Source: Nemertoderma westbladi
Taxonomy: Eukaryota; Xenacoelomorpha; Nemertodermatida; Nemertodermatidae
NCBI GenBank assembly: GCA_032718475.1
Contig: JAUCBJ010005857.1
Coordinates: 1-56,361 of the forward strand
DNA: 56,361 bases
Direction of reading: 5' to 3'
Positions 11,281-20,372 of this stretch are shown here, piece by piece. Position 1 is the stretch's first letter. Each line of letters begins with the position of its first letter. The notes under the pieces were generated by a model. It searched no databases. It saw nothing but the letters and a program-made list of their open reading frames with translations, and was not told where the DNA came from. A program made the position numbers and the translations under genes.

Positions 11281-11682
11281 GTGATAAAAAAAATCATCAT
11301 CACCAACATAGATATTCCTACAGAAGGAGGAAATTCTATTGTGTTGCATTACCTGAATGATAAAGCTCGTATTATCTTACTTAAAGAAGCGATGGATGGT
11401 GTTTCTCTTACTGAGGGTAATGTGGATGGTTTTGCCATCTTGGATAAACCTAAAGCATTTGTTGAGATTCCATCACCGAAATGTTGAAATGTTGAAGAGA
11501 TATCTCAACCGCAAGTCTTTCCAGAAATATTACCGCGAAAGCCAAGATTGTCAAGTACATTAACCAGCGCATCAGCTGCAAGGAAACAGAAAGTTGGTAA
11601 TGTTGTTACCTCAATTCCAGTAGATAAGGCTAATAATTTTACCTCGAAACCCGAGCTCATGTCAGCAAAACCTTATTGGTGA
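11281..11682 (+). pseudogene. Unrecognised element protein with in-frame stop
   Basis: An open frame covers 11,281-11,487 (no good ATG; first codon gtg). After an in-frame TGA at 11,485-11,487 the same frame stays open to a TGA at about 11,682, giving about 134 codons in all. The stop lies in a directly repeated octamer (aaatgttg twice). The first half is acidic/hydrophobic (GGNSIVLHYLNDKARIILL); the second is basic and Ser/Thr/Pro-rich, probably disordered. No domain is recognised. It may be the C-terminal part of the preceding gene or a separate small gene. Confidence 0.4.
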
Positions 11683-11834
11683 TTGGTTTAAAATTATTTA
11701 ACCTGGTAGCATATAAATACTAAGCTAACAATAACATTCAAGTTAGTCCATTGAGTCAATAAAATTTCATTTTATTTTAATCTTTGGTGATATTTCATTA
11801 TTCTTATTATTATATAATCTAAACAAACTTCGAT
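11683..11834. promoter_or_regulatory. Intergenic region with TATA-like box
   Basis: Short spacer before the zinc-finger/GSGW gene. It contains gcatataaatac at about 11,710-11,721, a plausible TATA box about 115 bases before the ATG at 11,835, followed by AT-rich sequence. Confidence 0.35.
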
Positions 11835-12791
11835 ATGGATAAAATAGTATTGTGTTGCTCGTTCTATCAAATGAATGTAACTAGACATAATTATTTACAA
11901 CACCTAAAGTCACATTTTGAAGTTTATTCTTGTTTTAAATATCATGTTACAACTTCATGCGAAGTAATTTGTAAATGACATGAATCTATGGGTTGTAAAG
12001 AAATGAAGTTTTGCATGTATCAATTGGTTTGTTCTACTTGTAATAAAGAGTATTCTTTGAGAATTATTTACGTCACGACTGTCACTTGAAATGTTATTAT
12101 ACAAGAAAGCGTAAATCACCGCAACATAAAAATATGATATCTAGAAAAAACTTAAGACTGGCTCTTGGTACATGTGCAACAATTTTTACTTGGGAACAAG
12201 CCACTCACGATAATCGTCTTGGAATTTATGTTCACGATCTCCCGACTTCTAGAGATTATCCTGATGTAGAAACAGCTTTAGTACAAATTCATGGTAATAT
12301 TCTTCAGTTAATATTAGACAGACTGAAAGAAATGAATGTTCTTAGACTATGGTTAGGTCTAAATGTATTAATGTACAGAACACATTTTTTAGAAGGTGAG
12401 CAATTAGAGACCTTTTATTTTAATTCTTCTGGCGCATCTATTAATACTGTAGATCTTGATATTATAATACTAAAGGTAAATACTGAAGTACGTATAATAC
12501 TGAAGATTTGATATTTGGTTTGAGTATGTTTTAGAAAATATATTGCAAAAAAAAGCTACATTTATCATACGCGGTTCTGGGTGGCGCATTAAATCTTTAA
12601 TTTATACCTTAAAGCAAAATAAATTTGCACTCAGTAGCTTTGATGATAAACTTTATTGGGTTAATAAAAATCAATCACTTCCTTGGGGGCACTATAAAAC
12701 AAACCTCAAAAAACCTATAAAAATATCAAATATACCAATTTATGAAGAACCAAAAGGTGATGATGATGATGAATTATCAAATAGTAAATAA
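11835..12791 (+). pseudogene. C2H2-like finger plus GSGW-domain protein, broken
   Basis: From the ATG at 11,835 the frame shows Cys/His spacing of zinc fingers: CCSFYQ with YLQHLKSH, then after an in-frame TGA near 11,978, CSTCNK. The frame changes near 12,060, and 12,086-12,511 runs as YYTRKRKS... through LGIYVHD and EGEQLETFYFNSSG. Another shift leads to 12,543-12,791, which carries IIRGSGWRIKSLIYTL. Finger modules followed by a GSGW block occur at the N-terminus of, or just before, DNA polymerase B in many Polinton-like elements of animals. Here the frame ends in an Asp-rich tail at 12,791 with no polymerase attached. The ancestral protein was about 315 residues. A decayed second copy lies at 8281. 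Confidence 0.55.
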
Positions 12792-13308
12792 AAATATAAG
12801 TTGTAAGCAGATCATTTATGGACTTAATTTAAAAGAATTAAAAAATCAATTGACAGGTAAAATTGTACTCAAACCTAATCAGTTTATATATAAGGTATTT
12901 GGTGCAACCATATTAATGTTTACAAATGGACGAATAACAATTCTCGGTAGAAAATATAATTTTAATAAAGTGAAAAAGCATATATTCGAAAAAACAAACA
13001 TTAATTTGATTTTTAAATCTATCAATTTATGTACTTATATTTTTAGTATCGACACCATAATCTATAGGTTACTTATAAACAATATCGGGTTTTATGTTAT
13101 ATTTGATAATGTTAAACTAGAAATTTCATACAACCCCGAAATATTCAATAACTGTAAAGTCAGAATAAATAATATTGTTGTTGTTTGCTGCTTCTACAGT
13201 GGTAAATGTACATTAATGTGTTCTCCGTTTAAATTTCATATATATTATCCTATATTCAACAAACTGGTTAATAATTTATTATTGTTTGGTGGTGGGTTTT
13301 TGATGTAA
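12772..13308 (+). CDS. TATA-binding-protein-like two-repeat protein
   Basis: Open frame of 178 codons from the ATG at 12,772 (188 from 12,742, which overlaps the preceding gene). Two halves each resemble one TBP repeat. Repeat 1: a VNKNISCK strand, then ATILMFTNGRITILG, matching the strand-turn-strand (IFSSGK..CTG) of TBP. Repeat 2: EISYNPEIF, then IVVVCCFYSGKCTLMC, matching the SYEPELF ... LIFVSGKVVLTG pattern. Each is followed by a helix-like segment (NFNKVKKHIFEK; YYPIFNKLV). Its length equals the bare TBP core domain. It lies after the GSGW gene in the plus-strand arm and is uninterrupted, unlike its upstream neighbours. An early-promoter selection role is inferred. The resemblance is from motif layout by eye; a random AT-rich frame is the alternative. 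Confidence 0.5.
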   Translation, partial: NYQIVNKNISCKQIIYGLNLKELKNQLTGKIVLKPNQFIYKVFGATILMFTNGRITILGRKYNFNKVKKHIFEKTNINLIFKSINLCTYIFSIDTIIYRLLINNIGFYVIFDNVKLEISYNPEIFNNCKVRINNIVVVCCFYSGKCTLMCSPFKFHIYYPIFNKLVNNLLLFGGGFLM

Positions 13309-13309
13309 A

Positions 13310-13456
13310 ATATAATTAGAGAGAGTGAAATTTATTGTTGTTGTTTGGTGGTGGAGATTTTTTACTGTAAAATATATACCGGTATATATATATATATATA
13401 TTAAATTGGGAGAAGAAATTTATGAATATTTTTTAAATCAACAACTAGTTGGGGAA
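13310..13456. repeat. Short tandem duplication after TBP-like gene
   Basis: The segment gtgaaatttattgttgttgtttggtggtgg repeats the last coding bases of the preceding gene (tttattattgtttggtggtgg), then (TA)n at about 13,380-13,400. It is probably a local duplication. Confidence 0.5.
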
Positions 13457-13583
<127 letters not shown>

Positions 13584-13890
13584 TCGGTAGAGCGATTGCT
13601 TGTAACACCCAAGTATGCATAGTATACCCAGAGACAGTAGCTAGCTAGCTAATCATCGCACGAGTGAGCTACAGTAGCGCATCTGTTACTTATGAGAGTG
13701 AGTGTGTGCGTGTGTGTGCAGCGGGCAACGCTAAGCTCGGTGAGAAAACTTTAGGGCTATGTACTGGTATTCATAGTCAAAGTCGAAGCCCTCCTATCTG
13801 TTACTAGCCTATACCAGTACATATTATTAAAACATCAGCTACGCATTTACCCGTACCTACATTCAGAATAGAACTTAATGATTAATAGTG

Positions 13891-14000
13891 CATATATCGC
13901 TAATCCGCATGGGAAAAGTTTATGTTCTGCATTTTGTTAACTATGTGAATTTTGTAATGTAAACATCTGCGACCCCCTACCAAAATATATATAAACTCAA
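13891..14000 (+). promoter_or_regulatory. Cassette I promoter
   Basis: Three blocks are nearly identical in all cassettes: catatatcgctaatccgcat followed by gggaaaag (13,891-13,918), gtgaattttgtaatg (13,945-13,959) with acatctgcgacc (13,963-13,974), and a TATA box, atatatataaactcaa (13,985-14,000). The start codon follows at 14,150. The acatctgYgacc element also occurs at 20,125-20,136 upstream of a virion gene. Confidence 0.7.
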
Positions 14001-14149
14001 TTTTTCTATCTTAAGTATAATTTTGTTACCGTAAATAAAAGAAAATACCGGTATAGACCTACTTATATTTGTACTTGCTCAAAAAAAAAACTAACCTCCA
14101 AACTTCAGTCGCGGTGATCCATCATTCAAGCAATTAACCAACATCCAAT

Positions 14150-14524
14150 ATGGCGTTTTCATTTATTGGAAATAGAGATAGCGACTGTTTATTAAAATTT
14201 GATCTCGAGGGGGAAGAGCTCTTTCTTACATCATTAAATATAATGGAATTACATTTGAAAAATAACAATGGCGAGATTAGTATAATGGTTAGGAATAAAA
14301 CGAGCGGCGAAGGTCGACAAACTACATTGACTACAAATAAAAACTTTAATTTAAACGTTCGGGTCCAAACAGGAGAAGCTCACCAGATAAGTCTGGATAA
14401 CTATAGTAGGGATGAGCACTGGGAAGAACAAGAAGAAAGAAATATCAGTAGCTCCTGCTCCGACTCTACTACTTCCGACAGATCCAAGAATACACCAGTA
14501 GCAAGTAGACTCGTATATAATTAG
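14150..14524 (+). CDS. Small cassette protein I (124 aa), unknown family
   Basis: Complete frame with its own TATA-containing promoter. It is paralogous to the proteins at 24,666 and 26,327. Shared core: residues 18-70, with FDLEGEELFL, a NI..(M/D) step, alternating beta-like residues (GEISIMVRNK) and KNFNLNVRVQ. Then an E-H-W-E acidic motif (about residue 88) and a Ser/Thr-rich disordered tail ending RLVYN. No signal peptide or membrane segment. The pattern suggests a compact beta fold with an acidic tail. It is transcribed opposite to the virion genes that begin about 1 kb further right. The intact frame contrasts with the broken neighbours. Function unknown; a host-interaction or regulatory role is only inferred from the divergence pattern. 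Confidence 0.7.
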   Translation: MAFSFIGNRDSDCLLKFDLEGEELFLTSLNIMELHLKNNNGEISIMVRNKTSGEGRQTTLTTNKNFNLNVRVQTGEAHQISLDNYSRDEHWEEQEERNISSSCSDSTTSDRSKNTPVASRLVYN

Positions 14525-15342
14525 TCAGTCTGTTTGGTTCAGTGTTAATGTGTTACTGGTAGCAGTAGGTTTTTTGTATTGTATATTTTATATCTAATTA
14601 AAAAAAGCGAATACATAAATAAACTAACTATGTTTTATATAGGCCTACAACATGGAGTGAATGAATGAACTTGTGAGTGGTGAATTTTATATATTGCTAG
14701 CCACACCTATTGTATCAATGAGCTAGGCGGCTTTCAGTTGAGGAGTAGTCATTAGGCCTATATGCCTAACCGAATAAAGGTGTGCCTGTCCGCGAGTTCT
14801 AAAGGTTAACCGTAAACCATATTGGGCCTACATTCGAAAAAGGGGGCTGCATAAAGTTAACTATAGCTGTATAGGCTTACCTATGCGACAGTAGTAGCCC
14901 TCAGTAATAATAACAATGTAGATTAGACCAATTAAAGTTGTAAACATAAAATTGGAAGAATTCAAGTGTAATAGCCTAATCCTTAAATCGGAGAAACCAG
15001 CGTGCCCTTGCCCTACCGGTATCCAAGTATACAGTTACAAGAGTGCTACAGTGCCGGTACCAGTAGGCCTATTGTTAGGGGGGCCACTCTAATGCCGCAT
15101 TCACGAACCACATGTCGAGTTAATTTAATTTTATTACTAGTAAGTAACGCTAAAGCGCTGTGGGTGCTGTCAGTCTAGAAGGACTGAAGGGGAGCCATTC
15201 TGCTGCTGTTATATGTCTGTATGTGTAAAGTCAGCTACTGGTAGTTAAACTCAGATACAACAGTCGGCTACCGGTAGTTGCGGTGTGTTTGAGAGTGTAA
15301 ACCTAAACCCACCACCTTCAGTCAAACTGAGATATAAAAAAA
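14525..15342. other. Cassette I 3' flank, no gene
   Basis: Non-coding flank conserved in cassettes II and III, with several copies of the palindromes aggcct and accggt. An aattaaa-like polyadenylation context lies at about 14,596-14,603. Confidence 0.5.
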
Positions 15343-15536
15343 CAGATTTTAATGTTTTTATTATTTTTATTGACATTAAAAAAAAAATATTATCCCATCA
15401 CATTACATGCTTAGAGTAAACCTACTGTACGAGTACATCTTCCACTGCAGTTATTTCTTTCTGTTTATCATCAGTCTCAGTTAATCGCTTTCTCATGAAT
15501 AATCGTTTCAATTCATACCCTCCGACTCATTTTGCG

Positions 15537-16024
15537 GAGCAGTACCGCAGACAGTTATCCTTTCTGTTTAAGTGGTAAGCGCATTTATTTTCTACTGTAG
15601 TAATAAATTGATCGTGGAAGGGGCAAGGGGTTAAATAGTTGTAATACCGTTAATATATTCCCAATTTCTCCATCGATTTTGGAGCAAGTACATCAAGTTC
15701 GGAAATTAATATTGCCAGCTTCATCAACCCGAATACATATATATTTTTTTTATATTTTAAATGTCTCTTCATGTACTTTTTAAAGTCATCTTGCGAAATG
15801 TCACCGTAATCCCAGAGTAAATGTGAAGTCATGTCCCGTAAATTGTTTACGTGGGCTTTATCTAATGCTGATAACTTAATATCAGGAGGTCGTTTAATTA
15901 AAAACGTCTTTACATTAGTTTTGGTGTAATTAGAATCGAATATAGCAAATTCTTTAAATACTACCAGATATTCCTTATTGTCTATCGTATAATATTGAAA
16001 ATCGCCAAAAATAATATTATCCAT
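15537..16024 (-). pseudogene. 'DFQ' family protein with Cys/His tail, one stop codon
   Basis: ATG at 16,024; 124 codons are open to a TAA at 15,650, and the same frame then stays open to 15,537. Visible features: an N-terminal IIFGDFQYY strand, VFKEFAIFD, LIKRPPDIKL, LWDYGDI, and NIYVFGLMKLAIL. After the TAA come C..FH, C.YH and C...C spacings, suggesting a zinc site. Copy 2 has CAA at the stop position, so the TAA is a recent nonsense change. The family recurs beside capsid genes in elements of this kind in other animals. An RNase-H or DnaQ-like nuclease fold (Asp in DFQ, a later Asp, the V.GL.K block) is only a guess. It lies 31 bases after the protease stop codon and is the last gene of the block. 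Confidence 0.6.
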
Positions 16025-16055
16025 TTTATCTGATAAACAAAAGTTAAATGATTAA

Positions 16056-16514
16056 TTACAACGTTTGTTGGTTTATTTTATAATAATTAACAAGCCATTT
16101 ATATAATATTATTTCATTTATTTCCACATTATTTGTAAACGCTCTCATTGGATAGTTTGTGTGAATTCGATTTACCAAGTAATAAAGACAGTATAACCCG
16201 CATGTGGTCCTTCTAGGGTCTTGAAATTTCTTGCGAGTAGTACACCACCTTGCTGAATTTTTCTCAAGCCATTTTTCAATACATCTGTTTGGATACTTTG
16301 GACCAAACGAATTAAATAATTCAGCTTCATTATCTCATATATATATAGCCACCCAATGAACACCTGGTAGATGCACTTTATCGGTATTTACTATTAACCC
16401 ATAGTCTCTTCGCTTATTATTATTATTATCTAATTTAGGTAATTTATTAGATGGAAATGCCCCGAAATAGTGACCACCCACTGGAAACATATCAAGGTCC
16501 ACTGTAGATAACAT
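16056..16514 (-). pseudogene. Adenain-like cysteine protease, one stop codon
   Basis: ATG at 16,514, three bases after the capsid stop codon, to TAA at 16,056 (about 152 codons). Active-site layout of adenovirus-type (C5) proteases: PGVHWVAIY with the catalytic His, FNSFGP about 15 residues later with the acidic/Asn position, a Gln (KFQD), and TTCGLYCLYYL with the catalytic Cys. Such proteases cleave virion precursors at Gly-Gly-type sites, and GG motifs are visible in the two minor virion proteins nearby. A TGA at about 16,340 interrupts the frame two codons after AIYI; the codon at this position is an Arg codon in copies 2 and 3. Otherwise all catalytic positions are preserved. The (TA)n run just before the stop may have promoted the change. 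Confidence 0.8.
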
Positions 16515-16516
16515 AC

Positions 16517-17783
16517 TTAATCGATATGTATTTCTTTCCTGCTATTTAAACTTAATGATTGATCATAAATATTAAAAACGATTACATTTATGGTCTCAAC
16601 CAATGGTTTGGCAAATCTTAATTTTAATTGTCCATTAGTATATATCGATGGCTGTGGATCTCTAACATAGCCGTCGGCAGTTACGTCCCAGGATATGAGT
16701 GGGCAATTACCTAAGTAGGTTTCATGGTCTATATTATTACCTCCATAACCGTTAATATATGTATTAATGTTCTTCATTAATTGAGTATACTCAAAAATGT
16801 ATGTTCCATCTGTAAAATTAGGCTCGTATATTACACCACCTACTGGAAGACCGTCTACAATCAGTTCCGCGCGTCTAAGGTTAAAATATTCAAATTTCAA
16901 TGGGTTACTAGTTAATTCTCCCGAATATGAATTATTTGTTATAAAACCGATAATAACTAATTTGGGTTTTTTACCATCAAATATGTTTGTTTGGGTGTAA
17001 TTTGTGGTTTGAGCGGGAATAGTAAATGTAGTAACCTCTTTTTTTTTTTAAATTGATATTCAATATCTTAGCTCTCTAAACCTTTTAGATGGCTGCTCTC
17101 TATTACTGGATTAACCTCCATTCTAGGGATTAGGATCTTTACTTCATCTAATTCTAGCCGAAGATTTGTCACAGCGTTTGCGTTTGGAGTGATTTTAAAA
17201 ATAAACGAATTTGATACTTTTCTAAAATGCATTCTTAAATCATACCCGGGTTGTATTATTTTACTTTCAGTATCAAAATCAATCGTCAATCCGCTTACAA
17301 ATTGCATTTGTTAACTAAAGGCATCACCAATAGGATGCGCGCCGGGATTAATTTCATTTCCGTGTTCGGATAAAGGCTGACGAAAGCCGCCTGCCCTGCC
17401 CCCAGTAGCCCATTTTTAGATTCGTATGTTGTAAATAGTAAATTGGATAAGTACGACTTGTAGAAATAATGGTTATTGCTATTTTCAATGTGCTTCTCAT
17501 TAAGGTCTATTTTAATATCACTCCACTTAGTTCCAGAAGGGTAATTCAACATATAAATATGGTAGTTTTCAAGTCGTCTATCCCACCGTACAGTACATTT
17601 TGTAATTAATAACGCATCTTGCAGTTTCATATAGAATTCATTGGATCTTGGTACAAGAAACGTGACTTCCCTAGATTCACTTCTGAGATTAGATACTGGG
17701 TAAATTGTTTCATAATGCTTTGCTTTAAATTCAGTCTGTATTGGCTGTGTAGAACATAAATCTAATTCCTTAATAATTGACAT
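16517..17783 (-). pseudogene. Major capsid protein (F54H12.2-like), broken
   Basis: ATG at 17,783; the C-terminus at 16,517 ends KEIHID. About 420 codons, the usual size for this double-jelly-roll hexon family. N-terminus: ELDLCSTQPIQT with YPVSNL, the family's opening motif. Middle: QPGYDLRMHFRK. C-terminal half: VIIGFITNNSYSG, LKFEYFNLRRAEL, GTYIFEYTQL, and LVETINVIVFNIYD. Lesions: a 5-bp insertion near 17,390-17,402, an in-frame TAA at 17,311-17,313, a TAA at 17,068, and an 11-base homopolymer at 17,039-17,049 with a frame change across it. Copy 2 (28,840-30,038) lacks the first three but also shifts at the same homopolymer. The protein would form the icosahedral shell with the penton-like proteins upstream. 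Confidence 0.85.
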
Positions 17784-17785
17784 TA

Positions 17786-17935
17786 TTAAAAAATACTTTT
17801 TTCACAGTGTTTCAGTTTGCCTTTTATTTTTCTATTTTTACTACGACGATGATGTATGTTCATAGACATTGGTCTAGTCGGTCGCTTTAAATCTCTATAA
17901 ACTTTTTCTACAACCGATCTTGTTGATGGTTTCAT
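17786..17935 (-). CDS. 49-residue basic peptide
   Basis: ATG at 17,935 and TAA at 17,786, with the stop two bases before the capsid ATG and the start five bases after the stop of the preceding virion gene. That spacing is typical of this tightly packed block. The product begins MKPSTRSVVEKVYRDLKRP and is rich in Arg, Lys and His (HHRRSKNRKIKGK), with no hydrophobic segment, suggesting nucleic-acid binding or a core peptide. Copy 2 (30,041-30,192) keeps the first 17 codons identical and then has a TGA. Conservation of the N-terminus between copies supports a real gene. Function unknown. Confidence 0.55.
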   Translation of the reverse strand: MKPSTRSVVEKVYRDLKRPTRPMSMNIHHRRSKNRKIKGKLKHCEKSIF

Positions 17936-17940
17936 TTTAT

Positions 17941-18345
17941 TTAATGCTTATTAATAAGCGTATAAGCCTGCTGATGTAAGACCCGCTTACCTTTTGGTAT
18001 TACGTGTTGTCTCATAAATTTTGTGGTAAATGGTAAAGCTTTTTGTAAAACTTTTTTTGCTAATGGCTTTCCAAATTTTTTCAATGTAGATAAAGCGTCT
18101 GTACATATACCTTCCCCGTGTTGATTTGTCCGCATACCTCTACGATAACGTTGAAATCGACGTTGTTTTAAGTTTGGACCAAATGCACCAATTTGTTGAC
18201 CGTAAGGGTCAATATATGAACCACCTCGAAAAACAGGAACTTGCGTCGAGCCTCTCGTACTTCTACCACCTTTAAAAACAGCAAGATTAGAGTCTGCACC
18301 ACCATATTGAGGTTTACTGTATCTTTGAAATAAATCGGAATCCAT
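17941..18345 (-). CDS. Basic minor virion protein with Gly-Gly site
   Basis: 134 residues, intact, starting MDSDLFQRYSKPQYGGADSN. It has three GG motifs (YGGAD, FKGGRS, FRGGSY) in the first 45 residues, then an Arg-rich patch (KQRRFQRYRRGMR) and a helical basic C-terminus (LKKFGKPLAKKVLQKAL). Small basic proteins with a Gly-rich start and a YxxGxxGxG-like stretch sit next to the capsid gene in many Polinton-like elements and are thought to be capsid-interior or cement proteins processed by the adenain-like protease. The ATG lies two bases after the stop of the next gene upstream. Copy 2 is split by LINE B (30,198-30,236 and 33,760-34,128). Confidence 0.65.
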   Translation of the reverse strand: MDSDLFQRYSKPQYGGADSNLAVFKGGRSTRGSTQVPVFRGGSYIDPYGQQIGAFGPNLKQRRFQRYRRGMRTNQHGEGICTDALSTLKKFGKPLAKKVLQKALPFTTKFMRQHVIPKGKRVLHQQAYTLINKH

Positions 18346-18346
18346 T

Positions 18347-19193
18347 TTAATTTATTTTTTTAAAGTGTAAGGTAATAGAAGTTGTGCCGTATTCAAAATT
18401 CAAATCTTTTCCTTCTTTGTCTGTTATTTCAATATGAATGTATGTTATCTTATATGATTTTTTTTACAGGGATATAATGAATTGTATCCTTGGCAAAGTC
18501 TTTATTTATTACACTACCATATTTCACGTCATCAGGTATCGCCACGCGACGAAGTAAAGCTAAACCAAAATCATTAATATATTCATTTTCAATTATATTA
18601 GTAGTCACGTACATGTTCGACTTAGGTTCTGGAATAGAATTGGGTGGTTGAGGACATAAAAATACCATCTGGTAAGCTTTTTCTTCATTTCCAATAATCT
18701 TTATTAAATAACCCTTTATATTATTTTTCATCTTCAAAATAATTTTAAAATTTGGATTTAAATTCGCACTGAGATTATTTTCAGTAATTCCAAAATAATA
18801 GGCTAATTGTTGACCTATAAATAACTCTCGTACAGTTTTCCCTAAAATAAATTGCAATCTATTTTGCTGAGTATTTTCAACTATTTGTAATTTATCTTTC
18901 AATGCCCCAGTGTTAAAATAATCTATAATGTCATTGATACTGTAGAACAAGCCAGATGGAAGTGTATGCTCAAAATTTTTTTTCCCCTTTTTTAATAAAA
19001 TAACATTCTCTACATTGTTATACATGGACGGTAACGTGGCTAAGTAAAATATACTTTTTATACCTACCACCCAGTTTTCGTTTGGATTTATAGGTAAGGC
19101 ACCATGGAAATTGATCTGATAATTACTACCGGTATTACGGGGTAAATCAATTGGACAGGAGTTACTTGGTAGCCTAACATAGAATTCATCCAT
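18347..19193 (-). pseudogene. Penton-like/minor virion protein 2, frameshifted near C-terminus
   Basis: Likely ATG at 19,193 (MDEFYVRLPSNSCP); an upstream in-frame gtg exists. It has the family opening F(Y/V)xLPSNS, then NYQINFHGALPI, NWVVGIKSI, and near the end NMYVTTNIIENEYINDFGLALLRRV, YGSVINKDFA and HYIPV. It is a tandem paralogue of the next gene (19,186-20,058), sharing the N-terminal 'LP.N....F.V.L...' layout and the IIE...(V/I)(G/N)D...LLR block. An 8-base A run (minus strand; T run at 18,458-18,465) shifts the frame, ending translation at KKII; the other frame then stays open to 18,347. Copy 2 has 6 bases at this run. Length would be about 280 residues. Role as penton or vertex protein is inferred from context. 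Confidence 0.65.
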
Positions 19194-20058
19194 CACCGCC
19201 ACCGCGTATTAACTTAAGTGTTATAACAGTGCGACCACCGTTGAAATTAATTAATTCACCTTGGCCGTCACGTAAAGTAATTAAGATTGTTTTTAGTTTT
19301 TTATTCAACAATGAGTAATAGCAAATGCTCTCGTATTCGTGATTAATATGTTTTCAATTTAATTGTGTTAAAGGACAGGTTCTTAAGAGCGGAGCTAAAG
19401 CGTCACCAACAAAAGAGCTCTCAATAATATCTGTATATATGAAGATTGTATCTTTATTACGAGTAATATTCGTGGGATTTGGAAAATCTAAAATCCCAAT
19501 TTCCGAAATTTTTGGTCCACTATAATTTAAAATTAATATCGGCTGTTCTATATTGCTTAATTCATCCACTGTAGTGGTACTGTATATATCCCAATTCGGA
19601 ATACCTGGATGATTCTGATCCAATAACTGTTTTAAGCCTAGAATTTGTATTAAATCACCGCGTAGACTTAATTGTAGTTTTTTCAACTTTTTAGGAAATT
19701 TAAATTTAATTCTAGAATTATTTGTATTAAAAATGAATTCGAAATCTCTATATTTCGCTTCAGAATTAAACAGTTTATTTATATCATCAATAATGACTTG
19801 AATAGAGCTATGCATACCAGGAAATAAACTGTATAATTTGGCATCTTTTGCATCTACCCCGATTGACAGCGAGATTTGAGTTTGCAGAGTAATATTACTG
19901 TATGTTGCTTGGTATTGAATCTCGGCAAGCCCAATTTTAGCGTTTGGACCAATATATAATTCTTCGGCTAAATCAACAGTAAACTCGCTAGGGTTATTAT
20001 TGGGGTATGTGTTTAATGAGCTATCTGAAACTAGAGTGATATATGTATCTACAGCCAT
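19186..20058 (-). pseudogene. Penton-like/minor virion protein 1, premature stop
   Basis: ATG at 20,058: MAVDTYITLVSDSSLNTYPNNNPSEF, the N-terminal signature of a family found next to integrase and capsid genes in such elements. KIGLAEIQYQ and, late in the protein, IFIYTDIIESSFVGDALAPLLRT are its other landmarks. A TGA at 19,354 ends it at 234 residues. The same frame stays open to 19,186 with TILITLRDGQGELINFNGG, the expected C-terminal block of the family. The distal stop overlaps the start of the paralogue downstream (19,193) by eight bases. The tandem pair probably arose by gene duplication and may build hetero-oligomeric vertices. An acatctgtgacc element lies 67 bases before the ATG. Confidence 0.65.
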
Positions 20059-20372
20059 TATTATTATTATTTAAGCTCTCTCTACTTGACTCCTTTGTAC
20101 ATACAGTATAATGTTAAATTATAGACATCTGTGACCACGTTCATTGCCGCTTCTACAGTATATGCGAGGGATCAATATTTTACTGGCTTTATTTAAAGCG
20201 AATGAACTATAGATATTAGACTTACAGTATAGTATAGTAATATCATTCGAGTTAATATTGATTAATTACGGTCATATGTGACCAAAATGAATTAATATAC
20301 AGTATAAACCTAAACTTGTTGAATATGCTGTACCCACGACTGTTTCTTGGATCCAATGAATCAGACTAAATA
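20059..20372. promoter_or_regulatory. Intergenic region between integrase and virion genes
   Basis: AT-rich, non-coding, 314 bases. It carries acatctgtgacc (20,125-20,136), shared with the cassette promoters, and ggtcatatgtgacc (20,270-20,283), an inverted GGTCA pair with 4-base spacing. Repeated acagtata motifs suggest a control region for the virion-gene block downstream (minus strand) and/or the end of the integrase transcript. Confidence 0.4.

Larger units (their letters stand above)
13660..15340 (+). repeat. Cassette I (duplicated unit)
   Basis: First of three related units; the others are 24,385-25,880 and 25,905-27,780. Shared landmarks in order: gcgcatctgttacttatgag, tttagggctatgta, tagtcaaagtcgaagccc, the promoter blocks, the small gene, accataTTggNcctacattyga, gtaggcctattg, and cagtctagaagg..gagccattctg. 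Flank identity looks like 80-90 percent by eye, while the gene in the middle is far more divergent. Confidence 0.8.
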
